From an uncultured Bacteroides sp. (GTDB taxonomy: Bacteria > Bacteroidota > Bacteroidia > Bacteroidales > Bacteroidaceae): a stretch of 64,000 nt of DNA. Below are positions 45,233 to 54,856 of this stretch, one piece after another. Location: NCBI RefSeq assembly GCF_963676325.1, contig NZ_OY781099.1, positions 3,162,001-3,226,000 of the forward strand. The letters are read 5' to 3'. Position numbers and translations under genes: made by a program. The notes below the pieces were generated by a model. It was not told the DNA's origin. It did no database searches and saw only the letters and a list, made by a program, of their open reading frames with translations. Each line of letters starts with the position of its first letter. Position 1 is the stretch's first letter.

Positions 45233-46441
45233 CTACATTTTTGAATCCAGATTTTTTTCTTTCTCATCATGATAGAAATTTACCAGAAACGCCTTTACAA
45301 TATTTACAATTTCACTCTTTTTTGTGTAGGGTGAAGCAAAAGCTTTATTCAACAAAGAGAAGAAAGTTTCAATTTCTTTTATTCTTCTGCGTGATCCATT
45401 CTTTACTACTCCCAGAGCAATATACTCATCAAGTGAAATCGCTTCTTCTTTTGTATAAAACTCTTCAATATCCTTTTCACCAGTAGTATCTGAATAAGAA
45501 AAGTAGACTGGATAATTAACATCTCCGGGATTCATTTCATAAGCCATCTTGCGGGCTTCTTCTTCTGAACTGCACTCATAAGCATTATAACCAAGTTCGC
45601 TCAAGAAGCGTTTTGCTATTTCAGAAAATGTGAGCATCTGATTTCTTCCTAATTTAGGGAAAAAAATTTCTCCTGATTTCCCAAGTATACAAGCCAGCAT
45701 ACATATCTGACCGCTCTCCTGAGGAGAAACAAAATACCGGCGCACATCAGACGGTGCACTTAAAGGCTGTCGTTTCATTATTCTTTCAATAAAACCAGCC
45801 AAAAGAGATCCATTAGAAAAAGCCACATTAGCAAAACGTGCTGTTGATACCTTCAACTGCTTCGAATAAGTAAAAATCAGGTCTTCCAGAATCTTTTTGC
45901 TCCCCCCCATTATATTAACCGGATTTGCAGCCTTGTCTGTTGAAACACAGAAAAAATGCCTGGGAGGAATTTCAATCATTAGATTAAGTAATTTACATGC
46001 ATGAAGCAGATTATTCTCCAGTAAAGCCTGTACAGAAAATTCATCTTTCTCACTTCTCACATGTTTATGAGCAGAAAAATTAGCTATAATATCAAATCCT
46101 CTTTCACGACGAAACATTTTCTTGAACACAGGATCGGCATAATTAATCGGATATGTTACAAAATCTTTAGGAACATACATTCCATAAGAGCTATGCAGGT
46201 CTCGTGAGAGCTCAGCCAATCCATTCTCAGAAATATCTACAACTACCAGTTTAGAAGGTTTAAAATTCAGGATAGCTTTAATAAAAGAAGATCCTATAGT
46301 TCCTGCACCACCTATAACCAATACACTTCTTCCTTCAATCTCATCCAGAAGTTTCTCTTGATTAGCATAAATATCTTTTTCGAACAGACTCCCATTGCGG
46401 AATGTTACATTCCTTTCAATGAAACGATTAATATCAATCAT
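45233..46441 (-). CDS. CapD/FlaA1-like nucleotide-sugar 4,6-dehydratase or epimerase
   Basis: This is a 402-residue soluble extended short-chain dehydrogenase for polysaccharide precursors. It has the NAD loop GGAGTIGSS (44-52), VVVDISENGL, NFSAHKHVRSEKD and the family pattern STDKAANPVNIMGGSKK, where Met replaces the Tyr of the YxxxK pair and Lys is kept, as in CapD/FlaA1/PglF proteins. It lacks their N-terminal membrane domain. With the aminotransferase at 47.3 kb it could make a 4-amino-4,6-dideoxy sugar such as those used to start Bacteroides capsule units. It is the last gene of the operon. Confidence 0.85.
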   Translation of the reverse strand: MIDINRFIERNVTFRNGSLFEKDIYANQEKLLDEIEGRSVLVIGGAGTIGSSFIKAILNFKPSKLVVVDISENGLAELSRDLHSSYGMYVPKDFVTYPINYADPVFKKMFRRERGFDIIANFSAHKHVRSEKDEFSVQALLENNLLHACKLLNLMIEIPPRHFFCVSTDKAANPVNIMGGSKKILEDLIFTYSKQLKVSTARFANVAFSNGSLLAGFIERIMKRQPLSAPSDVRRYFVSPQESGQICMLACILGKSGEIFFPKLGRNQMLTFSEIAKRFLSELGYNAYECSSEEEARKMAYEMNPGDVNYPVYFSYSDTTGEKDIEEFYTKEEAISLDEYIALGVVKNGSRRRIKEIETFFSLLNKAFASPYTKKSEIVNIVKAFLVNFYHDEKEKNLDSKM

Positions 46442-46448
46442 CCTGATT

Positions 46449-47207
46449 CTATTTTTCGGTTGTACTAGTATTTATCAATTCCGGCTCTGCTGTCAGACTA
46501 TTTAAAGGAGCATGAGTCAAAACATATTCCTTAAAAGAAATCATCCATTCCGGCTTTGGTGGTAAGTCCTTAAGCCACTTATAAGGCAAATCACTTCCCG
46601 GAAAGATAACAACCCAGGCCGTTATAAAAATAAGTTTCAAATCCAACCACACAGATGCATTTTCCTGGTACCATATCTCAAGAGCACCTTTGTAAGGTGA
46701 TATCTCCCCTTTATAAAATTTAATAGGGTCTACTTCCGGAGCAGAAAGATACATCTCTTCATCACGGAATATAATTGAACCTATCCCAGTAACTCCTGGT
46801 TTTGAATTATAAATTACTGGTTGCACATGTACGGGATATCTGTAAAAATCAACTTCCATTTGCGGACGTGGACCAACCAAACTCATTGTTCCATTCAAAA
46901 CATTAAAAATCTGGGGGAATTCATTTATCTTCGTTTTTCTCAGGATACGACCAAAAGGCAGCACCCTCGGATCATTGCGTAAAGTAATGCTTCCCGTACC
47001 CATATTAGAAGAGTTATTCACCATCGTGGCAAACTTAATGATATTAAAGCGCTTATTCTTATAGCCTACCCTTTTTTGCACATACCATATTTCATGCTCT
47101 CCGGTGAAAGTCAGAATTACAATACAAACAAGAAAAACAGGAGATATAACCAGTAAAAAAATCACTGATATAAAAACATCAATTATTCTTTTCAATATGC
47201 TATACAT
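46449..47207 (-). CDS. Initiating sugar-1-phosphate transferase (bacterial sugar transferase family)
   Basis: This 252-residue monotopic phosphoglycosyl transferase places the first sugar phosphate on undecaprenyl phosphate. It has one N-terminal membrane segment (about 10-32), KRVGYKNKRFNIIKFATM, and the core NVLNGTMSLVGPRPQ, then PGVTGIG. At the catalytic Asp-Glu pair the sequence reads KINEFPQ, with Asn95-Glu96, so Asp is replaced by Asn. The length fits the small PglC-like group with a C-terminal extension. It is 7 bp from the CapD-like gene and near the aminotransferase that likely supplies its substrate. Confidence 0.88.
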   Translation of the reverse strand: MYSILKRIIDVFISVIFLLVISPVFLVCIVILTFTGEHEIWYVQKRVGYKNKRFNIIKFATMVNNSSNMGTGSITLRNDPRVLPFGRILRKTKINEFPQIFNVLNGTMSLVGPRPQMEVDFYRYPVHVQPVIYNSKPGVTGIGSIIFRDEEMYLSAPEVDPIKFYKGEISPYKGALEIWYQENASVWLDLKLIFITAWVVIFPGSDLPYKWLKDLPPKPEWMISFKEYVLTHAPLNSLTAEPELINTSTTEK

Positions 47208-47278
47208 AAGTATTAGGTTTTAAGTAGCTGTTAATCAACAGAACTATAATTTGAAAACAAAAAAGAAAACAAAAAAGT

Positions 47279-48505
47279 TTATTCCTTTTTCTCTGAAACG
47301 GTTTTATAAGATTCAATTACCGCATCAACAACAAAGTGTAACTGCTCTTCTGTTAGTCCATTGTACACAGGTAGTGTAATCTCATTTTTATATAAATCAT
47401 AGGTAATAGGATAATCAGCCATTTTATATCCCTTTGATTTGAACAACGTAAGCATTGGCATCGGAATGTACTGAACATTAACTCCAACGCCTCTTTCACT
47501 AATACATTCAATCATCTTATTTCTTTGTTCCTCAGTAAAGCCTTTAATCCTTAACAAGAACAAGTGATAAGAACTTTCTGTTCCATCATTCTTAAAAGGT
47601 GGAATAATAGCCCATTCATAGTTGGAAAAAGCTTTAACGTAATAATGAAAAATATTATTTCTGTCCGGCAACAATTCATCTTTGTATTTTCTCATTTGTG
47701 CCAAACCTACAACTGCACACAAATCGGGCATATTCACTTTCAATCCCTGGTCAATGATATCATATTTCCAACCTCCAATCTGATTTTTTTCAAAAGCACT
47801 TTTGTTCTGCCCATTCAATGAAAGAATTCTAAGAAAAGCCAATTCTTTCTCATTATCAAAAGCCTGCGGTAAATTAAGAACAATGCCACCACCTTCACCG
47901 GTAGTAATATTTTTTACAGAATGAAATGAAAATACTGTCACGTCAGAAATCAGCCCACTGGAAACCCCCTTATAAGTAGCACCCAACGAATGAGCCGCAT
48001 CTGAAAAAATCAGGATACGACCTAACAGCTTTTGTTTATCGCTATCAGGCACAAACAGGCTCTTTATGGCCGGATCATTCACCACTTCTTTTATAGCATC
48101 ATAATCGCTGGGATAACCAGCCAAATCCACAGGAATAATAACCTTTGTTTTAGGTGTAATAGCCGCCCTCATCTTTTCTGTATCAATGGTAAAGTCCTCT
48201 TTCACATCAACCATCACAGGCGTTGCACCCATATTCATCACACAAAGAGCCGTTGCACTATATGTATAGGCAGGAATTATAACCTCATCACCATTCCCCA
48301 CGCCAAACCATCGAAGAATAAGCATTGCTCCCGAAGTCCACGAATTCACACAAAGAGCAAATTCTCCTCCCGTAAATTTTTGTATCTCTGTTTCCAGAGC
48401 TCTCACCTTTGGACCACTTGTTAACCACCTCGTATTTGTCAGCGTATCTTGCATCTCAGCAATCACATCGGCATCAATTAAAGGAACTGAAAATGGTATT
48501 TTCAT
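47279..48505 (-). CDS. DegT/DnrJ/EryC1 sugar aminotransferase
   Basis: This 408-residue PLP enzyme adds an amino group to a keto sugar nucleotide. It has the N-terminal TRWLTSGPKV, the SGAMLIL cofactor-contact region, DEVIIPAYTYSATA, DAAHSLGATYKG and the PLP-binding Lys198 in FHSVKNITTGEGG. This pattern is close to 4-amino-4,6-dideoxy-sugar aminotransferases. It likely works after the CapD-like dehydratase encoded two genes downstream. It lies 71 bp upstream of the initiating transferase. Confidence 0.9.
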   Translation of the reverse strand: MKIPFSVPLIDADVIAEMQDTLTNTRWLTSGPKVRALETEIQKFTGGEFALCVNSWTSGAMLILRWFGVGNGDEVIIPAYTYSATALCVMNMGATPVMVDVKEDFTIDTEKMRAAITPKTKVIIPVDLAGYPSDYDAIKEVVNDPAIKSLFVPDSDKQKLLGRILIFSDAAHSLGATYKGVSSGLISDVTVFSFHSVKNITTGEGGGIVLNLPQAFDNEKELAFLRILSLNGQNKSAFEKNQIGGWKYDIIDQGLKVNMPDLCAVVGLAQMRKYKDELLPDRNNIFHYYVKAFSNYEWAIIPPFKNDGTESSYHLFLLRIKGFTEEQRNKMIECISERGVGVNVQYIPMPMLTLFKSKGYKMADYPITYDLYKNEITLPVYNGLTEEQLHFVVDAVIESYKTVSEKKE

Positions 48506-48534
48506 AATTTAATTTATTTTTTAGGGAAATTACC

Positions 48535-49764
48535 TCAACTATTTTCAAGAATATCTTCATAAACTTTACAAAGTTTAGGGAAGTTGTTTTTACGTGAGAA
48601 ATTAGCCATGGCATATTTTAAACCATTCTGTCCCATCTCCATCAACTCATTTTTATCCATCTTTACAGCTTTATTAAAACTGTCAACAAGCTGATCAATA
48701 TTTTCAGGTTCAATCGCCCATCCACATTTACCTTCTGTAATAGATATGGCAGTATCACTATCACAATCCACACATGCAATAACTGGTTTAGCAGAAAGCA
48801 TATACGCTGGCAATTTACTTGGTATTGATGAAGCTGAGAATCCTTTTTTAATAGGAAGTACCATCATATCTGCCTTATCCTGAATTTCAGGGACTTTCCC
48901 ATTTGGAACTTCCATAAATTGAATATCTGTTTCCGGATAAAGCATTGCCCGTTTTTGTAAGCCCTCTTTTGCCGAACCTGAACCTGCTATTATCAAACGA
49001 GTATCAGCTATATTTGCTTTCACAAACGCATCTATCACCAATTCAATTCCAGCCAGAGGACCAATGTTTCCACAATACATAAAAGTAAAAGAGCCTGCAT
49101 TTCTCGCTGTTACATAATGTTCCTCATGATATTTTATAAACATTTCCTCATTCTGCCAATGCCTCACAACTACAAATCTATCTTCGTCCATACCACGTGT
49201 CTTCATAAGATATGTTTTCATCTTATCTGAAATTGTATATACCTTAGCAGCATTTCGCAAAGTTACCCTATCAAAAGGTGATAGTAATTTTAATACCAGC
49301 CATTGAAACCACTTCCATTTAGGTATTTTTGCGAGTAAAGCTTCAGGATAAAGATCCTGTACAGGAGTGATGTATGGTATATTATATTTTCTAGCTGTCA
49401 GCGCCACCATATATCTGCCAAACAATGGCCATGGAGCATTATAAATCAGATCAACCTCCTTATGATGTTCTTTCAGGTATTTCACAGCATGTTTCCCCAT
49501 GCTCAATATTTCAATAAACCGGCCTATAAGCTTTGATTCCGGAAAAACATACGAGTCCAATGTTATACGCTTATATGGTTTCTCTGCTTCAGTTTCCATA
49601 TCCTTGTCAAACTTAAAGCCCAACGGGCGGGATGATTTCGGACATAGAACTGTCACATTATATCTCTTTGATAGCTCATTGGCCACATCACCGGCTATAA
49701 TAGCAGATACTACTGGTTCTGGCGGAAATACAGAAGCAATCATTATTACATTCTTCTCTTTCAT
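48535..49764 (-). CDS. GT4-family glycosyltransferase
   Basis: This is a 409-residue cytoplasmic GT-B enzyme that adds a sugar to the growing lipid-linked repeat unit. The N-terminal domain has ASVFPPEPVVSAI and VQDLYPEALLAKI, similar to the WbuB/FnlC-type branch; the C-terminal domain has MYCGNIGPLAGIELVIDAF, LIIAGSGSAKEGL and the acceptor EX7E-like region SSIPSKLPAYMLSAKPVIA. Donor and linkage are not readable. Its ATG overlaps the stop of the preceding gene by 4 bp (ATGA), so the two are translationally coupled. Confidence 0.88.
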   Translation of the reverse strand: MKEKNVIMIASVFPPEPVVSAIIAGDVANELSKRYNVTVLCPKSSRPLGFKFDKDMETEAEKPYKRITLDSYVFPESKLIGRFIEILSMGKHAVKYLKEHHKEVDLIYNAPWPLFGRYMVALTARKYNIPYITPVQDLYPEALLAKIPKWKWFQWLVLKLLSPFDRVTLRNAAKVYTISDKMKTYLMKTRGMDEDRFVVVRHWQNEEMFIKYHEEHYVTARNAGSFTFMYCGNIGPLAGIELVIDAFVKANIADTRLIIAGSGSAKEGLQKRAMLYPETDIQFMEVPNGKVPEIQDKADMMVLPIKKGFSASSIPSKLPAYMLSAKPVIACVDCDSDTAISITEGKCGWAIEPENIDQLVDSFNKAVKMDKNELMEMGQNGLKYAMANFSRKNNFPKLCKVYEDILENS

Positions 49765-50786
49765 CCCTTGTAATCTTTTAATAATAAAACAATTTTATCC
49801 ACCCAATCATTCATAGGTATAACAGAACAATACTTATTATCTATTATATCTTTTGAATACCCTTCATACCCAAAAGGGGTAGTAATAAACGGAATTCCAT
49901 TCTCGTAATAGCTCTGAATCTTCAACTTTACACCACCACCTATTATGTCTGGATTAACATAAAGAGCTTTCCCTTTAAGTGGCATATCACTATTTTCATA
50001 TATTCCATGACCAAAAATCCCTTTGACCTCATCATTAAACTGTTCTGTGCCACTCCCCCAAAGATGAAACTCAATATCTGGTATCACTAAACGTAATTTG
50101 CCAAAAACCTCATTTACAAACCATCTTACTGAAACAAACTTATGAGACTCAACGCCACCAAACCACACCAGTTTATTCTCAAAAGCAAACTCAGAACGAT
50201 TCGCTTTAGCCTTTTCTTCATTCAGCTGATAAGTCCAGGTACAACAATCATTCTGCCCCGTCATCATTGTGTAATAATCACGATCTTCATTTGAAATAAA
50301 TATTTTATACACATTTTTATCACGAAATATTTCACGCTCTAATTGTTTATATTCCATCAATGAAAACTCAAATCTCAGATTAAGCGACATTCCCAAAACA
50401 TGCTTACGATCAAGAATACGTGTAAAACAGTTATGAAATCTTAAATCTATTTTTTGCGATGGAAACAAGCTTCTGATTGAACGATAAAAAAGAACATCAT
50501 CACAATGAATGTGATCAAAATGTTTCCCTTTTAAAAAACTAAGATCCGAGAGATTAACTTCAGTTCTTGGATGGTTCAGTAAAATATTCTTTATTTGTTT
50601 AATACTACCCATGCCTACCCGGGGAATCACAATATCCTCTTTTCTCCGGTTTGGATCAATTTTATCATTAGTGTACCATATAACTAAATCATCTTTTGTT
50701 GGTTGCAATCGGTTGAATGCATATTTTACACCAATCCTGTAACCACACATATTAGTTGCACTTTGGGGAAATAAGTATAAATCCAT
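49761..50786 (-). CDS. Glycosyltransferase, GT-B fold
   Basis: This is a 341-residue protein with a GT-B style C-terminal half: LVWFGGVESHKFVSVRWFV, IEFHLWGSGTEQFND and GGGVKLKIQSYYENGIPFITTPFGYEG, typical of group 1 transferases. The N-terminal half is divergent. The ORF opens at 50843, but that would overlap the preceding gene by 44 bp; MDLYLFPQSA at 50786 leaves a 13-bp gap. It probably adds a sugar, perhaps heptose, to the polysaccharide repeat, given that it lies next to the GDP-heptose genes. Confidence 0.7.
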   Translation of the reverse strand: MDLYLFPQSATNMCGYRIGVKYAFNRLQPTKDDLVIWYTNDKIDPNRRKEDIVIPRVGMGSIKQIKNILLNHPRTEVNLSDLSFLKGKHFDHIHCDDVLFYRSIRSLFPSQKIDLRFHNCFTRILDRKHVLGMSLNLRFEFSLMEYKQLEREIFRDKNVYKIFISNEDRDYYTMMTGQNDCCTWTYQLNEEKAKANRSEFAFENKLVWFGGVESHKFVSVRWFVNEVFGKLRLVIPDIEFHLWGSGTEQFNDEVKGIFGHGIYENSDMPLKGKALYVNPDIIGGGVKLKIQSYYENGIPFITTPFGYEGYSKDIIDNKYCSVIPMNDWVDKIVLLLKDYKG

Positions 50787-50799
50787 AGTATTATCCTGT

Positions 50800-52059
50800 T
50801 TAATTACAACCAAAAATATCTTTAACAGCTTCCAGCAAAGCATTATCTTTATTTTGTTCTATCAATATATTGTGTTTTACACCAGCATTTATACCGGCCC
50901 CCACATCGCTGATTTTGTCACCAATCACATATGATGCTTCCATATCAATATTCCAGTCATCAGCAGCCTTTAAAAGAAGTCCCGGCTTTGGTTTACGGCA
51001 TTCACATATTACTTTATATTCTTTTCTTTCCTCAGAATAACCTCCGTCAGGATGGTGCGGACAATAATAAATTGCATTCAGATACGCACCCTCCTTGCCC
51101 AATTTTGTTTCCAGCGTGTCATGAATTAAATTCAGTTCATCAATACTGCACAGGTTCCTGGCAATAACCGGTTGATTCGTTACAACAATTGCCAGATATC
51201 CGGCTTTGTTAATTAAGCGGATAGCATCTGCAGCACCTAGTATAAGTTCCAGTTGAGAGGCATCACTTAATAAATTAATTTCCTTATTAATAACCCCATC
51301 TCTGTCTAAAAAAATAGCCGGTCGCTTATTCTTCCTGTTACTCCGGCACACCCTTCCTGAGTCAACGTCCCTGCATACACTCTGGTAACGGTCGGGAGTT
51401 CCCATATCTTTTATATATTCAAATGACACGTAACCATACATCTTTAAGCTATCTGCAAGACACACTGGAAAAACATCCTTTTCAAAATCCGATTTATGGC
51501 CCTCCGGGATGTACTTAATTATTTTTGGAGACAAAATAAATAAGGAGGCATTAACCATATTCCTGCTCACAAAATTGTCCGGATGAGGTTTAATGAAAAT
51601 ATGCTTAATAACCCCGGTATCATCCAAATCTATTATATCCGAATCGTAAGGATGATCATTCGGATGAACAAGCAGCGTTGCATCAGCATTATTCTTTTTA
51701 TGAAAAGCCAGCATCTCATCTAAAGCTATATCCATTATTGTATCAGCATAGAATACAAAAAAATCATCCACCAGCAAGTCAGAAAGAAATCTCATAGCAC
51801 CGGCAGTACCCAAAGGAGATGTCTCCTGAAAGTATTCAATTTTCACCCCCCATTTCGTCCCGTCTCCAAAATAATTACGAATCACATCTCCCAAATGCCC
51901 TGTCACAAAAATAAAGTCAGTGTATCCATATCGTTTTGCCAGTTCCACCTGATACTCCATCACAGGCTTCCCGTTAACAGGAATCATCGCTTTTGGAATC
52001 TCATTATTCACAGAAGCTATACGAGTCCCTTTACCACCAGCTATAAATACAATCTTCAT
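50800..52059 (-). CDS. Fusion of heptose-1-phosphate guanylyltransferase (HddC-like) and heptose-bisphosphate phosphatase (GmhB-like)
   Basis: This 419-residue protein combines two steps of GDP-D-glycero-alpha-D-manno-heptose synthesis. Residues 1-230 are a nucleotidyltransferase with FIAGGKGTRI, EIPKAMIPV, the PLGTAGAM loop and YADTIMD. Residues 245-419 are a HAD phosphatase of the GmhB type: FLDRDGVINKE (Asp252, Asp254), VVTNQPVIA, a zinc site of Cys/His in CPHHPDGG and CECRKPKPG, and VIGDKISDV. Its stop lies 13 bp before the downstream transferase and its start overlaps the gmhA-like stop by 4 bp. Three adjacent genes give the complete pathway. Confidence 0.88.
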   Translation of the reverse strand: MKIVFIAGGKGTRIASVNNEIPKAMIPVNGKPVMEYQVELAKRYGYTDFIFVTGHLGDVIRNYFGDGTKWGVKIEYFQETSPLGTAGAMRFLSDLLVDDFFVFYADTIMDIALDEMLAFHKKNNADATLLVHPNDHPYDSDIIDLDDTGVIKHIFIKPHPDNFVSRNMVNASLFILSPKIIKYIPEGHKSDFEKDVFPVCLADSLKMYGYVSFEYIKDMGTPDRYQSVCRDVDSGRVCRSNRKNKRPAIFLDRDGVINKEINLLSDASQLELILGAADAIRLINKAGYLAIVVTNQPVIARNLCSIDELNLIHDTLETKLGKEGAYLNAIYYCPHHPDGGYSEERKEYKVICECRKPKPGLLLKAADDWNIDMEASYVIGDKISDVGAGINAGVKHNILIEQNKDNALLEAVKDIFGCN

Positions 52060-52646
52060 TTCTTTCCTCCAAAAATTGAAGATTCCACAATTTCACAAAG
52101 AATATGGCCCAGCATAATATGCATCTCCTGAATTCTGGGAGTGTTATTTGATGGAACAATCAAGCAATAATCTGCCAGTTTGGCCATCTTTCCACCACCA
52201 TTACCCAGCAATGCCACAGTATATATCCCTTTGTCCCTGCAAACATTAAATGCTTCAATTACATTTCTGGAATTCCCGGAAGTAGAAAGTCCCACAAGCA
52301 CATCTCCTGATCTTCCTATACCCGAAATCAGGCGCGCATAAACAATATCATATGAATAGTCATTTGAGACAGCAGTCATATATGAAGAATTGCAATGAAG
52401 GGCTTCAGAAGGCAAAACCGGGCGGTCTATATAGAACTTGCCCGAGAACTCGGCAGCCAGATGTTGAGCATCAGCAGCACTTCCGCCATTGCCACAAAAG
52501 TATACACTATTCCCCCCCTGAAAACTATCTATTATTTTAGTCGCAGCTTTAGATAGTATTTCCAAAAGTGAACCATCTTTTTGCAACTCCTGCATTACCA
52601 AAAGATGTTCACTTATTCTGTTGTTTATAATTCCTTTGTTGTCCAT
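52056..52646 (-). CDS. gmhA: Sedoheptulose-7-phosphate isomerase (GmhA-like)
   Basis: This 196-residue SIS-domain enzyme converts sedoheptulose-7-phosphate to manno-heptose-7-phosphate, the first step of heptose activation. It has CGNGGSAADAQHLAAEFSGKF, then LVGLSTSGNSRNV and ALLGNGGG, and the C-terminal NTPRIQEMHIMLGH helix that supplies metal and active-site residues in GmhA. Its start overlaps the kinase gene stop by 22 bp and its stop overlaps the HddC-GmhB start by 4 bp, so the four activities are tightly co-expressed. Confidence 0.92.
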   Translation of the reverse strand: MDNKGIINNRISEHLLVMQELQKDGSLLEILSKAATKIIDSFQGGNSVYFCGNGGSAADAQHLAAEFSGKFYIDRPVLPSEALHCNSSYMTAVSNDYSYDIVYARLISGIGRSGDVLVGLSTSGNSRNVIEAFNVCRDKGIYTVALLGNGGGKMAKLADYCLIVPSNNTPRIQEMHIMLGHILCEIVESSIFGGKK

Positions 52647-53665
52647 GTGGTTAATCCTTGTTCTATAAATTCAATCTGATAAACCTTTCCCTTATATAAA
52701 TTTTCCAAAGCATCTATTACATTGTATCTGGTGTTGCCCGGACAATAAAAGAACATAAAGCCACCTCCGCCAGCGCCCGAAATCTTACCTCCAAGCGCAC
52801 CATTATTCAATGCAGTCTGATATATCGAATCTATTTCAGGAGATGAAATAGAACTTGCCATTTTCTTCTTGCTTTCCCAACTAGCATTCAGCGCCTTTCC
52901 AAATTCATTCATTTCATTCTTAAGCAGAAAGTTTTTTATATGATACGCATTCCTTTTTACCTGATGCATAGCCTTTATCGAACTTTCATTCTTATTGATC
53001 ACATTCTGAGACTGCTCTTCAATTATCTTTTCCGATTTTCTAAAGGAGTTTGTACAGTAAAGAACCGTATTCATCCCCCATTCATTCAGAATATCCTTTC
53101 GAATACGTAATGGATTTACAATCACCTTATCCGCTTTAAAAAACTCCATAAAGTTTACACCACCAAAAGTAGCAGCATATTGATCCTGCTTACCACCTTG
53201 CATTTTCAAATCTTTCCTCTCAATCTCGTAGGCATAATTAGCAACATCATATTCTCCCAGTGGCAATTTCAGCCACTCCCGGAATGCGCCTAGAATTGTC
53301 ACACATACAGTTGAGGATGTTCCTAATCCTGATCCCGACGGCACATCCATATAGGTGGTGAGCTCAAAGGAAAGAGGTTTCCCTTCATTATAATTCTTCA
53401 CTATTGAGTTATAAATGCCCCGTTGAAGCAATAAATGCCCTTCTATCGGCAATTCGCTTACAGCATCAAGCTCTTCAACCACCCCTTCATTTATATGTAC
53501 AAAACGTATTTTCCCATTATTTAATGGTCTGATTGTTGCATAAGAATAAAGGTTTACGGTTGCATTTAATATAGCACCACCATAAATATCAGAATAAGGT
53601 GAAACGTCTGTACCGCCACCGGCTATACCTAACCGGAAAGGAGCTTTACTTCTATAAATATTCAT
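52625..53665 (-). CDS. hddA: D-glycero-alpha-D-manno-heptose-7-phosphate kinase (HddA-like, GHMP family)
   Basis: This 346-residue kinase phosphorylates heptose-7-phosphate at C1 in the GDP-heptose branch. GHMP motifs are present: RSKAPFRLGIAGGGTDVSPY (near the N-terminus), the ATP loop PSGSGLGTSSTV (about 109-120), and the C-terminal GGKISGAGGGGFMFF. The alpha-specific HddA fits because the pathway here uses a guanylyltransferase rather than an ADP-heptose HldE. It lies 31 bp after the Wzy-like gene. Confidence 0.92.
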   Translation of the reverse strand: MNIYRSKAPFRLGIAGGGTDVSPYSDIYGGAILNATVNLYSYATIRPLNNGKIRFVHINEGVVEELDAVSELPIEGHLLLQRGIYNSIVKNYNEGKPLSFELTTYMDVPSGSGLGTSSTVCVTILGAFREWLKLPLGEYDVANYAYEIERKDLKMQGGKQDQYAATFGGVNFMEFFKADKVIVNPLRIRKDILNEWGMNTVLYCTNSFRKSEKIIEEQSQNVINKNESSIKAMHQVKRNAYHIKNFLLKNEMNEFGKALNASWESKKKMASSISSPEIDSIYQTALNNGALGGKISGAGGGGFMFFYCPGNTRYNVIDALENLYKGKVYQIEFIEQGLTTWTTKEL

Positions 53666-53696
53666 TTCTGTCCTGGTTTAAATTAGTAACCTGCTT

Positions 53697-54848
53697 TTAT
53701 CTGTATCTGTGATTGTTCCTTATTATGCATTGTCCTAAAAGGAAAAAAGGAAATATGGTTGCGCTTCCGGGGGAATATGGATATGAATATTCAAACAGAC
53801 TAACAATATACAGTTCTGTCATAATAAAAGGGCCTGCATCATATATTGAAAAGGTATTGAATCTAATATTCAGAATGGAATATCTGATATAACTAAAATA
53901 GAGAAAAAACACTGGTATTGAAATTATTAAGCCATACTCCACAAGATTTACAAGGAAATAGTTATGAATCATTGCATACGGATTTGGTATTCTTTGAAAA
54001 AGACGTCCGTCAAAAGGATGATCAAGAAAGAATTTTATACCCGATTTATAAACATCAGTTCTTCCTGTCGAGATGGAATTCATATCAGAAATATCGTAAT
54101 TTAAAAACAAGGAATCATATATTTGTTTCCAGAATAGTGGAATTATAATCAGAACGGTTATTCCCAACAGGATAAGAAGGTATTTCTTCTTTTTTAAATA
54201 ATAAAGATTAAATATAATAACAACAACAGACAAAGCAAGAATATTAGACCGTCCTCTGATAATAAAAATTGAAAGAATCAGTATTAAGCAACAAACAGCA
54301 TAAAAAATCTTTTTTTTCCCTTTTACTTTAAAAGCAAGATATAGAGCAAGAAGCGAAGCTACAGCATATATAGGCGATATCTGATTTTTTGGAATAGGGA
54401 AATAAAATTCATTGATTTGAAGAGTCGGAGCATAAGTATAAACTATCGTACATGCAGAGATGGTCATCAGAAATATAAACCAGGCACACAAAAAAACAAA
54501 ACTGTTTTTACTCAATAAATTACTGGTAGAAACCATTAAGATCAGTAAAGGCAAAAACAACTCCTGCAAATGTGATATGTCTACCTTAAAATCCATAGAC
54601 TGAAAAAGAAACACGGGAATAAGAGCAAAAAACAGACAAACAAGATGTATCTTCAGTTGCTTGTACCTGATTATATTTGTAAAAAAAGGTATCGCATAAA
54701 AGAAAGCAATCGCGTAAGACATTACAATCAATACTTGTCGTAACGCATTATATATATTCAATTGCAACCCCCAGGGCGTCAGTTGAACCGCAATGATTCC
54801 AATCACTGCAATCATATATATAAATATAACGAGTCTCTTACTTATCAT
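53697..54848 (-). CDS. O-antigen polymerase/ligase-like protein (Wzy candidate)
   Basis: This 383-residue protein is almost wholly hydrophobic, with about ten spans and a longer periplasmic loop in the second half (SISTGRTDVYKSGIKFFLDHP, then IHNYFLVNLVEYGLI), the pattern of the O-antigen polymerase/ligase family: an Arg-containing GR motif and a conserved His-Asn. It would polymerise the exported repeat units on the periplasmic face. No other polymerase candidate lies in the operon. Sequence identity in this family is low, so the call is by topology and motif. Confidence 0.78.
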   Translation of the reverse strand: MISKRLVIFIYMIAVIGIIAVQLTPWGLQLNIYNALRQVLIVMSYAIAFFYAIPFFTNIIRYKQLKIHLVCLFFALIPVFLFQSMDFKVDISHLQELFLPLLILMVSTSNLLSKNSFVFLCAWFIFLMTISACTIVYTYAPTLQINEFYFPIPKNQISPIYAVASLLALYLAFKVKGKKKIFYAVCCLILILSIFIIRGRSNILALSVVVIIFNLYYLKKKKYLLILLGITVLIIIPLFWKQIYDSLFLNYDISDMNSISTGRTDVYKSGIKFFLDHPFDGRLFQRIPNPYAMIHNYFLVNLVEYGLIISIPVFFLYFSYIRYSILNIRFNTFSIYDAGPFIMTELYIVSLFEYSYPYSPGSATIFPFFLLGQCIIRNNHRYR

Positions 54849-54856
54849 GCGTTCAA

